64,000 bases of DNA from Paralvinella palmiformis (taxonomy: Eukaryota > Annelida > Polychaeta > Terebellida > Alvinellidae). Below, piece after piece: positions 37,207 to 51,513 of this stretch. Position numbers and translations under genes: made by a program. Below the pieces are notes generated by a model. It was not told where the DNA came from and ran no database searches. It saw only the letters and a program-made list of their open reading frames with translations. The stretch is from positions 1 to 64,000 of the forward strand of contig JAODUP010000855.1 in NCBI GenBank assembly GCA_025642065.1, read 5' to 3'. Numbering within the stretch: position 1 is the stretch's first letter; every line of letters begins with the position of its first letter.

Positions 37207-37729
37207 ACTCCTGTGTATCTGTCTGTATGTCTGTCTGTCTGTTTCTGTCTATCTGTCTGTGTATGGACGCCAGTCATAAGCTGTAATAACAAGAGTGCTC
37301 CACTTAACACCACAATATTCTTGTTATTCCATCATTTTGACAAATCGCTAACAACGCTTCATGGCAAATCTTCATCCAGCGTCATCTGTGTCTGACATCG
37401 ACACAATCTTTATATGTGTTGTTCCAAACTCTCACCATTAACTGTGTTATTTCTATGAGAAAGGATATACACAAGATCCACCAACAGTACTGTAATACCG
37501 CAAAACGTTCGGTCGCTATCAAAATGGAGTGCTTCGTCTTGCTGTACGATAATAATAGTAGAAATGTAATATACAAACACTGTGCACGAGGTAAATATAT
37601 TAAATATAACAACATCTGATACGTTTAAGACAAAGTACCTAAAGATAATAAGGTGATATCATTTCTTGGATTATTTTGAAGTAAATTAAATATCATTTGT
37701 AGTATGTGTGTGTGTGTGTGTGTGTGTGA

Positions 37730-37915
37730 GTGAGTGAGTGAGTGAGTGAGTGAGTGAGTGAGTGAGTGAGTGAGTGAGTAGTGAGTGAGTGAGTGAGTGA
37801 GTGAGTGAGTGAGTGAGTGAGTGAGTGAGTGAGTGATTTGTTTAGCCTCGGCAGTGGTCATACCTGCGACATTATTAATGGCCGGGGGGGGCGTCCCTGG
37901 AGAACACCCCCACAA
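37730..37915 (-). mobile_element. SINE-B-like 3' end with (CACT)n tail
   Basis: The minus strand reads GTTCTCCAGGGACGCC, an interruption of C, then TGACCACTGCCGAGGCTAAA and a long (CACT)n run. The GAGGCTAAAC block matches the end of family B. On the plus strand the tail appears as (GTGA)n next to (GT)n at 37704-37728. Confidence 0.65.
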
Positions 37916-40900
37916 ACAGAGATTAGGGGAACTGTTGATAGCATCAGAGTGTACAGCTCATATCTCACGTTAAGGGTCTAAAGTTCTTAGCTAGTTAACA
38001 CAAGATCTCTACAGGTGTAAACAATCTGAGACGTAATAGAGTTAAGCCATCGCTTGCCGAGCCATCAGCATTAGCCTACACACATACCAATCGATTGAAA
38101 TCTTCATCACATTAATCGATCTCGAGATGTTGTAATCTGGACGCCAAAAGACCGCTGAATAAACAGGACGTTTTTAGCGAGACCAGATCATCGCGTCAGT
38201 GCCATGGACGCACACACATACACACACATGCGCCACATCACGAGTCCGATAAGCCAATCACCTACTCGTCACAGCGGATAATGACCAAGCGTGTAATGAT
38301 CAACAATTAAAGCAGCTCGTTCACAGCCATTCCATGAGCATTCATAACACACATCGTCCTCAGGGCCCAGGATATCCGATTCCTATCAGCATCGCTAGTG
38401 ACAATTTCCACCAGGTGTAAATTTACCTTGGAACATTGCTGTTTATCTCCCAATGTGGGTACACTGCCCACTGGACTAATCCATCTGCCATTGGCCTGCC
38501 ATATGCTCGCTGGATACACACTGTATTGGTGGAAGCTACGGAGAATTCCACATACACGTGTCCAACCAAAACTATCGCCCAGACATTAAGGCTGCCATTA
38601 GAAATTAACATGTACGATTTACGTGACTCGCCATGATTCAACGGATATGTGGCATTTCATAACTTTGCTGCTAATCAACAAAGAAATGGTAAAGATTTCA
38701 CTTGGATTATTAACTTAATAAAAATCGATTTCCTTCTATTAAGGCAGACATAAAATAGCCGCCAATTTAGCCATTATTAATTATTATTATTATTCATTAC
38801 TATTATTATTATTGTTAAATATTACTAATAACTGGCTGGTAAATCTTGATATCAAATTACACGTTTCTCATGCCTGTAGCACCAATAGAGAAAAACAGAC
38901 TGAAAATTGTAAACATTAACTGAAATATCTATGTTAATTGATCATGACACAACATATCAACATACAAAACGTTTAATTTCTTATTACATTTCAGTTGATC
39001 TAAAACAACAGAAAAAATTGATAACTGTTCATGATCAATCATGAGCTTAAGCAAGAGCAGTTCTAGACTCTGTGTGCGTGTGGGGAGGGGGTGGTGTGGT
39101 GTGGTGTGGATGAATTTTGTTTAACGACAGTGATGTGGTGTGGTGTGGTGTGGTCTGGTGTAGTCTGTGTGGTCTGGTGTAGTGTACACGTGTGTGTGCA
39201 TGCATGAATACGTGTGTCCGTGTGTGAGCATACACACGCACGTACATAACATCTCATCTCCACAGGTGACAGCTCAACGTTTGATCATTAGTTTACAATA
39301 TCTCTCCCATCAAAGGTTGAGCACTACGAGTTATCAACAAACAAAACATCTCAACTAAACAACAGAGATTATCCACACCTTAAATGGTAATAAACAACAC
39401 CACTACATCATTAGTGATAATATATGAGGAAAACAATCATCCTCATGGGTTGAGTGGATGTTAAAAAGCTAACATCAGCAGATACAGAAACCTGTAATGT
39501 TAGACTTAGAGTTCCCCATATGAGCACAAAAACAAACAAGGGAAAATTAGGTGTCAGGATGCTTAGAACATTTGTCAATGAACATACACCCATATATGGT
39601 TGTATAACAATTAACTTAGTTCCGCCGACATTCTGATTTAGACGACTCTGTGGAATTTCATGCGTTCTTGAGTCAAATTATTATCTGTAGTATATATTGT
39701 CCGGTATCACGCCATCTGTGGGTTTTGGTCTAGAACTAGTTAATGACAATGCCATAGTACCCATAACACGCTCTGACAGATTCGGTACAGTTAGACCAGG
39801 CCACTGTCAGGGTCGTTATAATCATTGTAAATAAATCTCGTTATGTAGCTAGCCACTGACACCTAAACAATAAGAACATTAACCCAAACACCAGTCTTCA
39901 ATCAACCAATCAGACATCTGAAACAGATCCTGGTAATAATAGTTATGTCAATAACTGACATGGAGACGATAGTCAATTAATACCTCATATAGGATTACAA
40001 CAAGCCAGCTTTTACCTGCGCAATCTGGACATGTCTAACAGCTGTAACCAATCTGCACTGGATACCTACAACAAAATCATTAGCAGCATATATATATAAT
40101 ACCAATAGCTGGTTGATAGCTCAATGTGTATTTTTTACTCGTAAATTGGCCTCCCTTACGGGCTGATATGACCATCGCAGTGCGAGGAGGACAGAATCCA
40201 TTCCCTTATGACTAATTAACTAATACCTCCGAATTACAGACGAAGTTATCTGGCATTACGTCAATGAAGAGGCATCGTTTATTACTGCCGTTTCCGTTCA
40301 TTGTCTTCTGACCATAATTTGGCTCACTGCTGAGGCGTCAAATTTCATACGGGACTGCCAACGAGAGATGTTAGCAGTTTTATGGTCGCTCTTACAAGGC
40401 CACGGCATTTCATTTAGTTTCCATTAGGAGAGCATTATATACAATCTGGCTATAATTCCATACCATTTATTGCCGATGTTCCAGCCGCACACTCATCACC
40501 GCCGAGCACGGATTGCGACCCACTTATTAATATGTCTACCAGTGTTATTAATACTGTAGGCAGCTAAAATCAGCTAGTATTGTGCGTGCATGCGTATGCG
40601 TGCGTGTGTGTGTGTGTCTGAAACCAACTCAACTTTAGATTATTTACATTACACGAATTCCCCTCTCATAATGTATGACTTAAATCACTTAAACTGTTTA
40701 GTCCGAAAACCAAAATCAACTTAAACCCCATTACATCCACTTCACCATTAATTACATCTGAAGCACTTAACTGAATGAAGCCACCGTACTTTAAATGCAC
40801 ACAAACAACGTCTACCTAAAAATGAAATCACATTCCTAAAAGAAAAGATCTAAATAAAATATTACATTTCAATAGATTCATACATTTCATGATTTAATAC

Positions 40901-42385
40901 TGTTATTTGCATACAAGAAATGTTATGTTCAAAACATGAATTGTGAATTTTAGGAATGACTGCTGACTTTTTCTATAAACAGACACACAATTATCAGGCA
41001 GTCTTTTGATACTTTAATCTATTCCAAATACCATGGAATATCTACAGAACAAAATTAAGTATCGTTAGAAACTAAAACGCACAAAGCAGATTAATTCATA
41101 AGTTAAATACACTTCAATTAACTGGTTAACAAAGATATTCCGACAAAAGATATATTTTGGAATCTGCACATTTTTCAAATATAACTTAAAAAATTAAAAC
41201 TATCCATTGTTAATTACATCAAGCAAGGAAAACTACTTTGGTGTTTCAATAGTTTACTATATCACCATTTACCAATCAATTTGTTTTGTTACAAAGCATT
41301 TTAAAATGATTTAATAAAATTTATGTCTATATCAATATAAATTAATGATTATCAATTAATAATTTATGGTAACTGACTTTTATATATTAAGTGATAAAAT
41401 GAATGAAAATAATTCAACTCCATTTTAAATTACTTTAATCCGACAAAATCGTGTTTCGTGTTCGGACTCCGACACTTCATTTCACCAACAGAATGTGACA
41501 TTTCAATGTAAAATGACCTGGATAATCCAATAACATGAAAATGTTGCCAAATATTTCCGCTGGTTCAGTCAAGCAAGACACACCAACATATTGTCAGTAA
41601 CGGTTCATTAATCTGCCCACCCACGATAATTGCTATATCGTAACCAATTACAATCATCCTCGACCATACACACCGACACACCATGCTTCCATTGCCTGTG
41701 GCTATCCAATAGCCAATCATAATCTGAAATCATTCATGGCTGGTTACAAAAACAAATGTGTGATCCTTCTAATGAGCAGATCATGAGTTAATCTGATGGA
41801 CTAAGTGACATGAATATTTCTTTATAGTGTCTGTAATTAACAAATATCAAAATGATCAATGGCTTCAATGCCATTCCATATCTTGCACACGGTTATTGAA
41901 TATTGGTTTAAATATGGAGGTAAATCTTTATGATTTAAAAATGTGTGACAGAGACTACCGGTATGTCACTGACTCGATATTCTGACATTCTCGTTTATCC
42001 GACATATTATCATGTGACAAACCTCGTGGGATTAACGAATTCTGACTGTATATTATTTCACTAAATTGGCTCCAGTGACTACCGGTAGTATGGATGCTTT
42101 GTTAAATCCACATAAAATATTTTATATTACTAATACAACTACTACTATTACTGACCACCAGATCATTTATCCACACTCCTAATTAAGACACATATCTACA
42201 TTGATTGAGTATTCTAGTTAATTGGGAGTTGACCGTTTCTAATTGGTTAATTATACCACAGGAATAAAGCCCATTGGGAGACTTCAACGCTTTAAAATCA
42301 AGTCATCTTCAGGCATAATAGACAAAAAGGTACATAACATGGACTATAACCTACTGAAATGTATACCAATTCTCATTAATAAACT

Positions 42386-42565
42386 GTTGCTGTTTTACGA
42401 CCACTTTTGTGCACAAGGTAGGCTAAATGGGCCGGGAGACCTCCAAAGGTAATAAGGTGAAGTGAATGATGAAACATCCTTCTGATATAGCCTGGAAAGG
42501 GTTTGACCCCCAGGTGCTATAGATCTGTGGCCAACTGCACTACCAGTTAGGCCAAGGAGGCGTCC
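42386..42565 (-). mobile_element. SINE family A
   Basis: The tRNA-like head on the minus strand reads GGACGCCTCCTTGGCCTAAC, with TGGTAGTGCAG and a diverged B box (GGGTCAAACCC). The body carries CTTTGGAGGTCTCCCGGCCC and CTACCTTGTGCACAAAAGTG. Confidence 0.85.
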
Positions 42566-44095
42566 TGAAAGTACTCTAAAACTACTATTGTGACAAAACT
42601 GATGTCACCACAGAGTATGAAGCTCTATCATCTTGTTGATGAAGACACAGGAACATATCAATGTAAAATCCACAGCCATAAATATTAAAGCACAACTCTG
42701 AAATACACTAAACAAATCATGAACATGAACATTTAGAGGAGACTTGACTGTTTAGGTTTTAGAAACTGCTATCATTTATCACAAGCTCCAGTCCACACAC
42801 TAAAAGATGACTACCTAATTCAAATAACTGATAACATGTACAGAAGAGAGTCACAGTCTCAAAGAGCCACATAATATATTAACTGTTAGTGCAAAAGGTT
42901 AAAACGAATTCAGGTAGCAGCTTTACAGAAGTTAGGAGTCTCATATGATATGCAACTATTATGAATAGCAACTCAGAATATCAAACTCATACATCAGACT
43001 CTGTAGCACTACATCTCTAAGCGAACATGATCTGGAATTATATACTTGCATATAGTCAGTTTCCTTGAAATTGCATTCCAACAATTCAATTCAATTATGG
43101 TTCACACAAAACTTTAATGGAACAAACCACAAACATGTTAACATCCTGTTATAATCCACTTATACGTGATGCGTCTTGCAGTCATCTTGAGAACGGAATG
43201 CACATAAAGCACACTTTTCAAATTCATTAATCTGGCCATGTATAACTTTGTTTGTCACAACTAATAACAACTGGAACAAATGCCATTCTCAATTACCTAA
43301 ACTGAATCAATGTCGTAAATTTAAGGTCCGATTGTTTTTGCACACAACAAAAAATCAATTCCAACTGTCAATTAGCATCAATGTCATCATAAGTGAGCGT
43401 CGATACTAATTGGGTTGTGCTCTATGTTGTAATTAAATCAACGTTTATCTCATGACAGGTTAAAAATCATACTTAAAAACGCTAATCATTACCACAGAAT
43501 AATTAATATTCTGAGTTTTGTCTAGTTTTTGTCTCTGAAAATAATCACTCATTATTTTGTGAAGTAATTATTAGATAAGAAACATGATGTATAAAACAAT
43601 ATTAGTAGTTGATTTGGTTGGCTGGCAGATACAATTCAATAATCTGCATGATTTGTTCATCTGTATGATTTTAATGGGAACACAAATGTGTGGATAAATA
43701 AGATATGATTATTCTCTTTTTCCACTTGTCTCTAACTTTCCTAGTTTAGTGCCTTAGAAATGAGTGCTAATTTCCAGCTGTTTTCTTTTCGTAATCTAAA
43801 AAAATTGTATAAACTGTACTTTCAATAACTATGATAAAAGATATACATATTTCAACAAAGGCAGAAAGGGATATTACCCTTGAATGTTTTAAAGGGCCCT
43901 ATTAACAAAATATGTCCAATAACATTTTGTACGGGGTTGATTGGAGGAGGGTGCTTCAACCTGGTAAGATTTGCTATGTCTTTCACAATTAAGAGAAAAT
44001 ATAGCTAGGATTTAAAGCTCTCTATGTTGTACTTTCTAGGAAATATTATGTGAAAATGTTGTGATGTATCATGGTGTTAAAAGGTGAAAAAGGTT

Positions 44096-44241
44096 TGTTT
44101 AGCTTCAGCACTCAGGTCACACTTGAGCCATATGATCTCAAGTGGCGACAGGTAATATCGAACAAACAATCAAACCAAATTAAAACCCACAACCTGTAAG
44201 TTTACAGCACAGTACTCGAAGCCTTATTATACTATGGGGAT
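44096..44241 (-). mobile_element. SINE family B, diverged
   Basis: The minus strand starts CATCCCCATAGTATAATAAG, has GGTTGTGGGTTTTAATTTGG in place of the B-box region, and ends with GCTGAAGCTAAAC. It is shorter and more diverged than the other copies. Confidence 0.5.
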
Positions 44242-44800
44242 GTCAAGACTGAATCACTGAGACGCTTAAAACGTCAGTCATACTCTAACAAAACATATAA
44301 AGCACTTAGAACAATTATTACGGATATGACAATTAATTATTATTATTATTATTACTGCATTATCTTATATAAGAAAATCAATATAACTGGAATAACTCCC
44401 AGGTCATAACTATTACTAATGAGCCTATATTTCTTATTTCCCAATATTTTCCAATGGTTCAACTCTGTCAGAGGCTAAATTACAGAAATTGAACAACATC
44501 AAGTTAAGAAACATATGGTGAGAACCAACACCATCCACTACCAGTGTGATCCAGAACCTGTGACAAACAAACCAAATCAAAATCACTGACTTTTTGCAAT
44601 CTGTTGATAAGCTAAAACCTTGCATTCATAATTAATTTGTATCTATACAATAACGGTAACTGGGCTGGAGTCAATCCACGGATATGTTTATTAACACAAT
44701 ATAGGTCGTGTGGCATACAGGAGAACATATTGGATTTGGGAACTGATACAATTAGTGTTCGCCTTCCAGGTCATTGACAAACATCAAACTGAAGAGTACA

Positions 44801-44841
<41 letters not shown>

Positions 44842-45121
44842 ACAGACGATTTGAACAGGTAAATAAATATAAAAGAGTTCAGCTTAATATGTCAAACATT
44901 CTCTGTCTACATTATTGAGCAAGACAATTAGTACATACAAGATCAACACTTGATAAACCACTACTATATGACACAGTGCATCAGGGTGTGTTAATGTATT
45001 TCAATAAAACATCAAATGTTGTTAGTCTTATCAAGCAAGAATGTGATATTATTTGATAAATATATTATTTGTTAAGTATATTGCTGACATTAACTGATTA
45101 TTAAGAACTTAGATCCCCCCC

Positions 45122-45173
<52 letters not shown>

Positions 45174-45391
45174 TATTAAACGCCTCCGTAAAGATCATCA
45201 TTAGACAAACATGTGTCAGCTGTTCTTGGTCATCATTAAGACGTTAATATGTTACTCATCAGGAGACTAACTATGCTACAAATCTAGGTCTTTATCCATA
45301 TGTCTCGATCTGTCCTTAGGTGACCTTAACTGGAACAATGTATACATCAGGTGCTCATTGTCATAATAGTTTGATATGAAGAATGATAACT

Positions 45392-45393
<2 letters not shown>

Positions 45394-45475
<82 letters not shown>

Positions 45476-45476
45476 A
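45394..45476. repeat. (GT)n(GA)n microsatellite
   Basis: About 64 bases of GT followed by GA. Confidence 0.95.
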
Positions 45477-45599
45477 AAGGGCGAGTGAGTGCACTAACTG
45501 GAAAAACATAAACAAATTTAGCATACAACAAATTATTACACAAATGTGTACTGCCTTTTGATCAAACACAGGTCTTTTTCGACTGAGTTGTAATGTTGG

Positions 45600-45742
45600 G
45601 TTGTTTAATTCTGGGCTAGCTACATCTGGCACATATAGCTGAGGGATCTGACTGCCAAGAGAAACATATCCCACAAACACAGTCATGAGCCAGATTTGAA
45701 CCCAAGTACCAAAGTGTTCTACGCACTACAACATCAGAAGCC
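45600..45742 (-). mobile_element. SINE family B
   Basis: On the minus strand it has a B box in GGGTTCAAATCTGG, then the family block GTGTTTGTGGGATATGTTTC and TCTTGGCAGTCAGATCCCTC. The 3' end reads CCCAGAATTAAAC. Confidence 0.65.
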
Positions 45743-46168
45743 CACCCCCTCCCCCCCCAAAAAAAAATTTCCACTAAAATAAATTGGCGTTATCGTTACC
45801 ATTCCAGTAGACTTTTAACAATAGACAATGGCATAAAATATTAGAAAGAAAATGGTCTGTGATAGCATCACCTGAATACTAATATCACTGATCATCACAC
45901 ATATACTGAATAAACTAGGTACAGCATCAAGAGAAAATAACCTACTAATGTCGAAATATAAATGATCTACAGATGCACAGTAGCATAATAATCGCATCCG
46001 TCTTCCAAGACGACCAATATATGCAGTCACTGTATATATTACAGCACCCCCAAAATATAGTGAAAATACAGTGTATCATCAATATGTGGTGAAAATGATG
46101 AGTTGAAATCAGTGCAAAATACTACAATATAAATTTCAATATTAACACCAGGATATTATAAAAAGTGT

Positions 46169-46457
46169 GCTTTCTAATTCTCTAAGAAAAGATGGAAGGA
46201 ATCTCCTGGGTTGGAATTACCATGGTCTAGGATGTCAATATTGAAATGCCAGTCACAGGAGACGTCCACAAAGTTTTAAAAGTATTTTGACACCAGAGTA
46301 AAAATCTGCCAGACTAATGACGTGCCTGAATCTAGACCTCTTCAATTACATGGCTAAATCATAGATTATTCGAATAATAATGATTATCATTCAAATAATT
46401 TACCATTCCGTCTTGATAGCTTTCTAATTCTCTAAGAAAAGATAGAAGCAATCTCCT
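46169..46457. repeat. Pair of 39-bp direct repeats 250 bp apart
   Basis: GCTTTCTAATTCTCTAAGAA and the 19 following bases at 46169-46207 recur at 46419-46457 with two differences. A shorter ATAATTTACCATTC also repeats around the second copy. The function is unknown. Confidence 0.75.
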
Positions 46458-49400
46458 ATAATTTACCATTCTGAGTTATAAAATATTAATTTAGTTTGCT
46501 AAAATGTCTACAGTAAACATTGTTCATCAATTCATCAATCGGAATGATCATTTATTCCAAGTATTTGATTGTCTCCAAGTAATAAGTATTAAGTTACACA
46601 ACTGTATAAATTGGACATGTTTCCGACCTCATTTCCTACAGATGTGGCATAAAATGATTGACATCTGTGTCCTACCTAGTTTTAATTTTTACATTGTTTC
46701 TCGGAATGTTTTAACCAACATTTCGCACGATGAACTTTTTTCTATTTAACAAACCCAATGGTACTGTCCTTTGTGAAACTTACTGGCCATCAACTTAAAG
46801 CAGATATTCTGCCTAAGTGAGTACTAATCATTCATAACTATATTAATTATAATTTACCCGGTTATTGTTTTCCACCAGCGTGAATACGCCATCATTTATA
46901 CAATCATTTAGGGGGGAAACCTTTTTTTAAATGCGGAGAACCTACAACCGGCCAACTAACAGACAATTATGTGAAATAACAGACAAGGGTCTCGTTTACC
47001 AGATAATTTCAGTGAGGATCGTGTTTCTTCTAGTCTATTTTGTGGCCTCTCACTCATGACATCAGTCATTTCTCCATTTTACAGTAAGTTATCATCATGT
47101 AAACAAAATTATGTTTGACTAGCACAAGAACTTTGAGCTACGACGGTACAGATATTTAGTGTATATCATTTTAAATATAATAAATCTAATTATGACAGTA
47201 GTGGATTACAAACCAAAGATCTCCCATTCAGCCATTGTGTTATAAAGTCAATGCGAATGCTCCGTCAGTTGCACCAGCCTATTAGATACGATGTCTGTAT
47301 GCGTGCATGTTTATTTGTCCGAGTGTGCGTGTCTGTGTGTCAGTGCATAATTATGCAGTGTAAATTGTTCGCAACTGAACGATTATTTGTGAATCCCATA
47401 ATGTTTTCTAAATTAGAAAAAAAACTTTTAACCCAAAATTAAATTAAATCTACATCACTCTTATTATTATTATTAAATTCGGAACTTGTTTATCCTGAAC
47501 GCTAGCTGACTTTTTGAATCCAATTTATTTTATTTCCAACATAAAATGCATTGTAAATATTGACCAAGCCATAATATATTTAATTTCTAACCTTCAACAA
47601 GTCACAAACTCTCAGCATACACCTTTCCTGTTTGATAATCACAACAACAAAAAACATACTCGTCTAAAGGATTTCAATTATCAATTCATTCAATGTTCAA
47701 TGTAAAAGATTTCACTATATTTACTCCATAACAGGCAAATAATTTATGTGATCATCTACACATACACAGTACCTGAATATGCACTAAGTAGGCATGAACT
47801 ACTAGTTTATGGTGTTAACAGTAATACACTGATCATGATGTTGATGATATAATAAACTGTTAAATTAATTGTAAAAGTACATAATCTGACTATAATTATC
47901 ATACTTTTGCTATCACATATCTTCACATTTTAATAAAATTATCAAAGATTATTCCAGGTATTATTTTCAGTGCTAACCATTGATAATATAAAATCTAGGT
48001 CAACAGCCTACAGCCATTGATCTTTAAAATAATTAACTATTAATTTGTTCACCTTTAGAGAGAATGTACATCAATATCATCAACTATGAATCCATTATCT
48101 CTCTCTGTCAATATATCCCTCCACAGGGCTCTAGACTCAAATCTGATTGAAATTCTAGATTCATTGTCATTGAATAAAGATTCAGTACAATGTATTTAGG
48201 CATAATGTGAAGCAGACATAAAATCATCGTGTAAACCTATTTTTTGGGTAATCTGTTGCCTTAATATGCCTTATCTGATCATCTTTATAAAGTCAATTTT
48301 ATACCCAACCTCTATAGTCACGTTTTACAATCAATATACTACAGCCATCCTGCTTCAGTAAACCTTCAAAAATCATCCTTTAGAGTTAACTTTTTACAAT
48401 CAACCCTCCACAACCTTCAACCGTATCACATCCTGATTTAAAATTATACACCAGTCAAGATTAATAGACCATCTGACACATCTATCACCGCAGCGATAAT
48501 GTCATCAGTTATGTCCATCTGGATAAAAATCTCTGGGCTGGCGATGATTCACAGCAACAGAAATGAATTTTCAACAAATCCGATCCTCGCCCGTACGGCA
48601 ATCTCCCACCAAATCTGTATCTCTCTGGATGAAATATTCCAAAGGAGACATGCCAGAATAATAAGATGTCGTTGAACGACAAACATGTGGGAGGTGCTGC
48701 TCTTGGTTAACTTCATCATTCGGCAGAAATCGACTTTCCGATGTCGATGAAGAAACTCATACGGCTGCATTCTTTGTGCAGCTCAATTAGATTCTTCACG
48801 ACATGAAATCATACCCGCAGACATATCCGGTGTCTGGGTATCCAATGAATGCTATGTCCAGATGTTGTGGGGAAATGGAAAATGCGACATTCCAGATCGC
48901 CGAAGACGTTCAAATGACCATTGCCATGGTGACAGATTTATACAAAAGCCATTTCAAGCTTTATGCTGCCCAGTATAAGAAAAGACAATATATCAGTCTA
49001 AAGCATGATGGCACGATATAATAAAATATCTAACTGGAAACCTGGCCAACATTAAGTATATAGTAATTATAACTGTTTCAGCTTTAAAAAAACTTTAAGG
49101 TTCTCTAACTGATGAACTGAATCAGTTTCTAATGAAGTAATATCATTAACCTGATCACACAGAAAGATAATTTATGGATATCTTAATCTATATATACAAT
49201 TACAAAACGAACTGACAACTTAATTGAATGTCATATAACCGAGTCAGGTCTCTTTCAACATAATAATATACAGCCTAACAAATTGAAACTAAGATAGAGA
49301 TAGATAGAGATTTCTGCATGAGCTAATCATTAAGCCTGAGAGTCTGTGTAAAGTCAAGACAATGATATTGCTAACTGACAAAACTAGCAGACAACAGAAG

Positions 49401-49520
49401 AGATACTTGGTATAACTATTAGTATTACACTGACTATCCTAACAACTGTCAAATGAATACTTGAGGAAGTCAACATCAGTATCAGATATATAGTTATTTC
49501 CTATCGTATTCTGAGTTTGA

Positions 49521-49675
49521 GATGTTTAGCCTCAAATTTGTCACACTTGGGACATGTGTTTGAAGAGTGACAGCCTAGAGAAACACACCCCACAAACACA
49601 TGAATAAAAACAATTTTTACCCACAACTTAGAGGTTTGCAATGCACTGGTATATCCATTGCGCCATCAAAATGCC
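49521..49675 (-). mobile_element. SINE family B, tRNA-derived
   Basis: On the minus strand the head reads AGGCATTTTGATGGCGCAAT, with a good A box (TGGCGCAATGG). The body has TTTGTGGGGTGTGTTTCTCT and ends GAGGCTAAAC. It differs from family A in head and body. Confidence 0.65.

Positions 49676-49682
<7 letters not shown>

Positions 49683-49723
<41 letters not shown>
49683..49723. repeat. (AT)n microsatellite beside a SINE
   Basis: A 40-base AT run starting just after the head of the family B SINE at 49521-49675. Confidence 0.95.
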
Positions 49724-49725
<2 letters not shown>

Positions 49726-50568
49726 TACTTCCAACTATCGGGGAGAAACCTATTTAAATTAAACTAATACCAACATATATTTTGGCATAAAATTAAAAGC
49801 AAAACATTAAATAATTTTTTTCTTAACATCGCTAATATTCTAAATCGCCAACGCCATGAAGGAATTACTGTAACAAAATACAAGCTCAGATGGTTTTTAA
49901 TCCCTAGTTTATTCCTCAACTTTGTGTAAATGTTACTAAAATTGATGAAAATGCTTTTAATTGATGCTGAAGACAGCAAGGTGCAGACAGTGACAATAAA
50001 ATCAGCATTTATGCCATATCTTTGCACAGCTTTCTACCAAGTGACAGGATTCATTTTTAAAAACTAATTATCGTTACAACTAACAATCTAATAAAATGTA
50101 AATAAAGAGTTTCTCCCCAGAAACTAGGAGAGAAACCAACTTTGGCCATCAGGAGATAAATACATATATGCGCTATGGTATTTCTGCACTTAGAGCACCA
50201 TTAACTATATTATAATTACCTGTAGCAATATTTTATAGTTAGAACATTCAAAAAAAAAAAAAAGATAAAAAATATTGAGTTTATCCCCTTACTGAAGAAA
50301 CCTATTTCTGCAGCATGGAGAGAAATAGGGGAGAAACTAATGCAGCAACCACCAATGACAGAAAAGTTCAGTAAAAAAGTATTTCCAAATTTTTTTAAAT
50401 TAAATAAGAAATATCATAAATCATTTACCATGTCATATCCTGTATATTACACCTGAAGAAAACATTATCACACACTAACAAACAATTAGTTCAAAAGTGT
50501 AAAACAATACTAAGATCAAATAGGCGATGTTTGTTTTGTGTTGATATTCTTTATGTTAAGCTAGTACG

Positions 50569-50737
50569 ATGATTGATGTTGTACAGCCAATTTTGTGCAT
50601 ATGGTAGGCTAAATGGGCTGAGCAACCTCCAAAGGTAATGAAGCGAAGTCAAATATGAAACACCCTTCAGAGATTCGAAATCAGTTGGTAAGTGATCTGT
50701 GGCCAAACGCGCAACCAACTAGGCTGTGGAGGCGCTT
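50569..50737 (-). mobile_element. SINE family A
   Basis: On the minus strand the copy has GCGCCTCCACAGCCTAGTTG and GGTTGCGCGTTTGGCCACAG. The body contains CTTTGGAGGTTGCTCAGCCC and ends CAACATCAATCATC. Confidence 0.85.
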
Positions 50738-51413
50738 CTTAGGCTAGTAATGTTCACATATAAACTCAATCAAGTAATGTTTAGAATACTCATAAAATCT
50801 TTAAAATGTGACTCAAATTAATGAAAGAGTGCTTGCTATAACTCTGAGAAATAAAAACAGACCAGTCTTCTAATGAATCCTCATTAAAATTAACTCATAT
50901 ATCTTATGTTACTGATCCGGTTACTAAAATAGAGAAATATAATCCTTGTTGTATAACGTGTCAGTTAATATCATCTAATAACAGTGACCAAAATTGGCAG
51001 CACAAGATACATGCTCCAGAAAAGAGGTAAAATGGACCTACTATTGAAACAATATCATCATGTATGAAACTATAAAGTCAAACCAATATTAAATCATAAC
51101 GTTCAAAAACGTGGATTGCCCCTTATCACACATAATGGACGAGACAGATAATGTATGTACACATATTAGACTTCTGAGTATATATATATATATGGACCAT
51201 ATCACATATTTATCACCCCACCATGACAACAGGCAATGACGTTATATCCCTTTCATAACACATGTATCAGCCAACACCAGTCTTCCAACATGTAGTACCT
51301 GCTCAATCATCATGTAATTGTTATATCTTTATATATCGACTGAACCATCTATCAAAACTGTATATTATTACTTCTAACCAGACATCCGCCTCTAGTTAAA
51401 AAAAATGACTTAC

Positions 51414-51513
51414 CTCTTGAGCCAGTTTGTACAACATCCGAGCACTGACAGCAGTCGTGTGGGTTCTCATGATGTTTTTGGCAGCCTCGTCTAACTTCCA
51501 GTCATACTGATAT
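51414..51513 (-). CDS. FARSA: FARSA exon: [12 protein letters not shown], last exon found
   Basis: The exon encodes [15 protein letters not shown] and [18 protein letters not shown]. The THTT-x-x-SAR signature lies just before motif 2 in the class II fold and helps shape the ATP/phenylalanine pocket. The acceptor is AATACAG and the donor GAG/GTAAGT, phase 0. In the family about 190 more residues should follow. No exon with their hallmark strings (FRNET, FHQIEG, WVEVGNSG, SLERPTM) was seen at lower positions. Confidence 0.92.
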
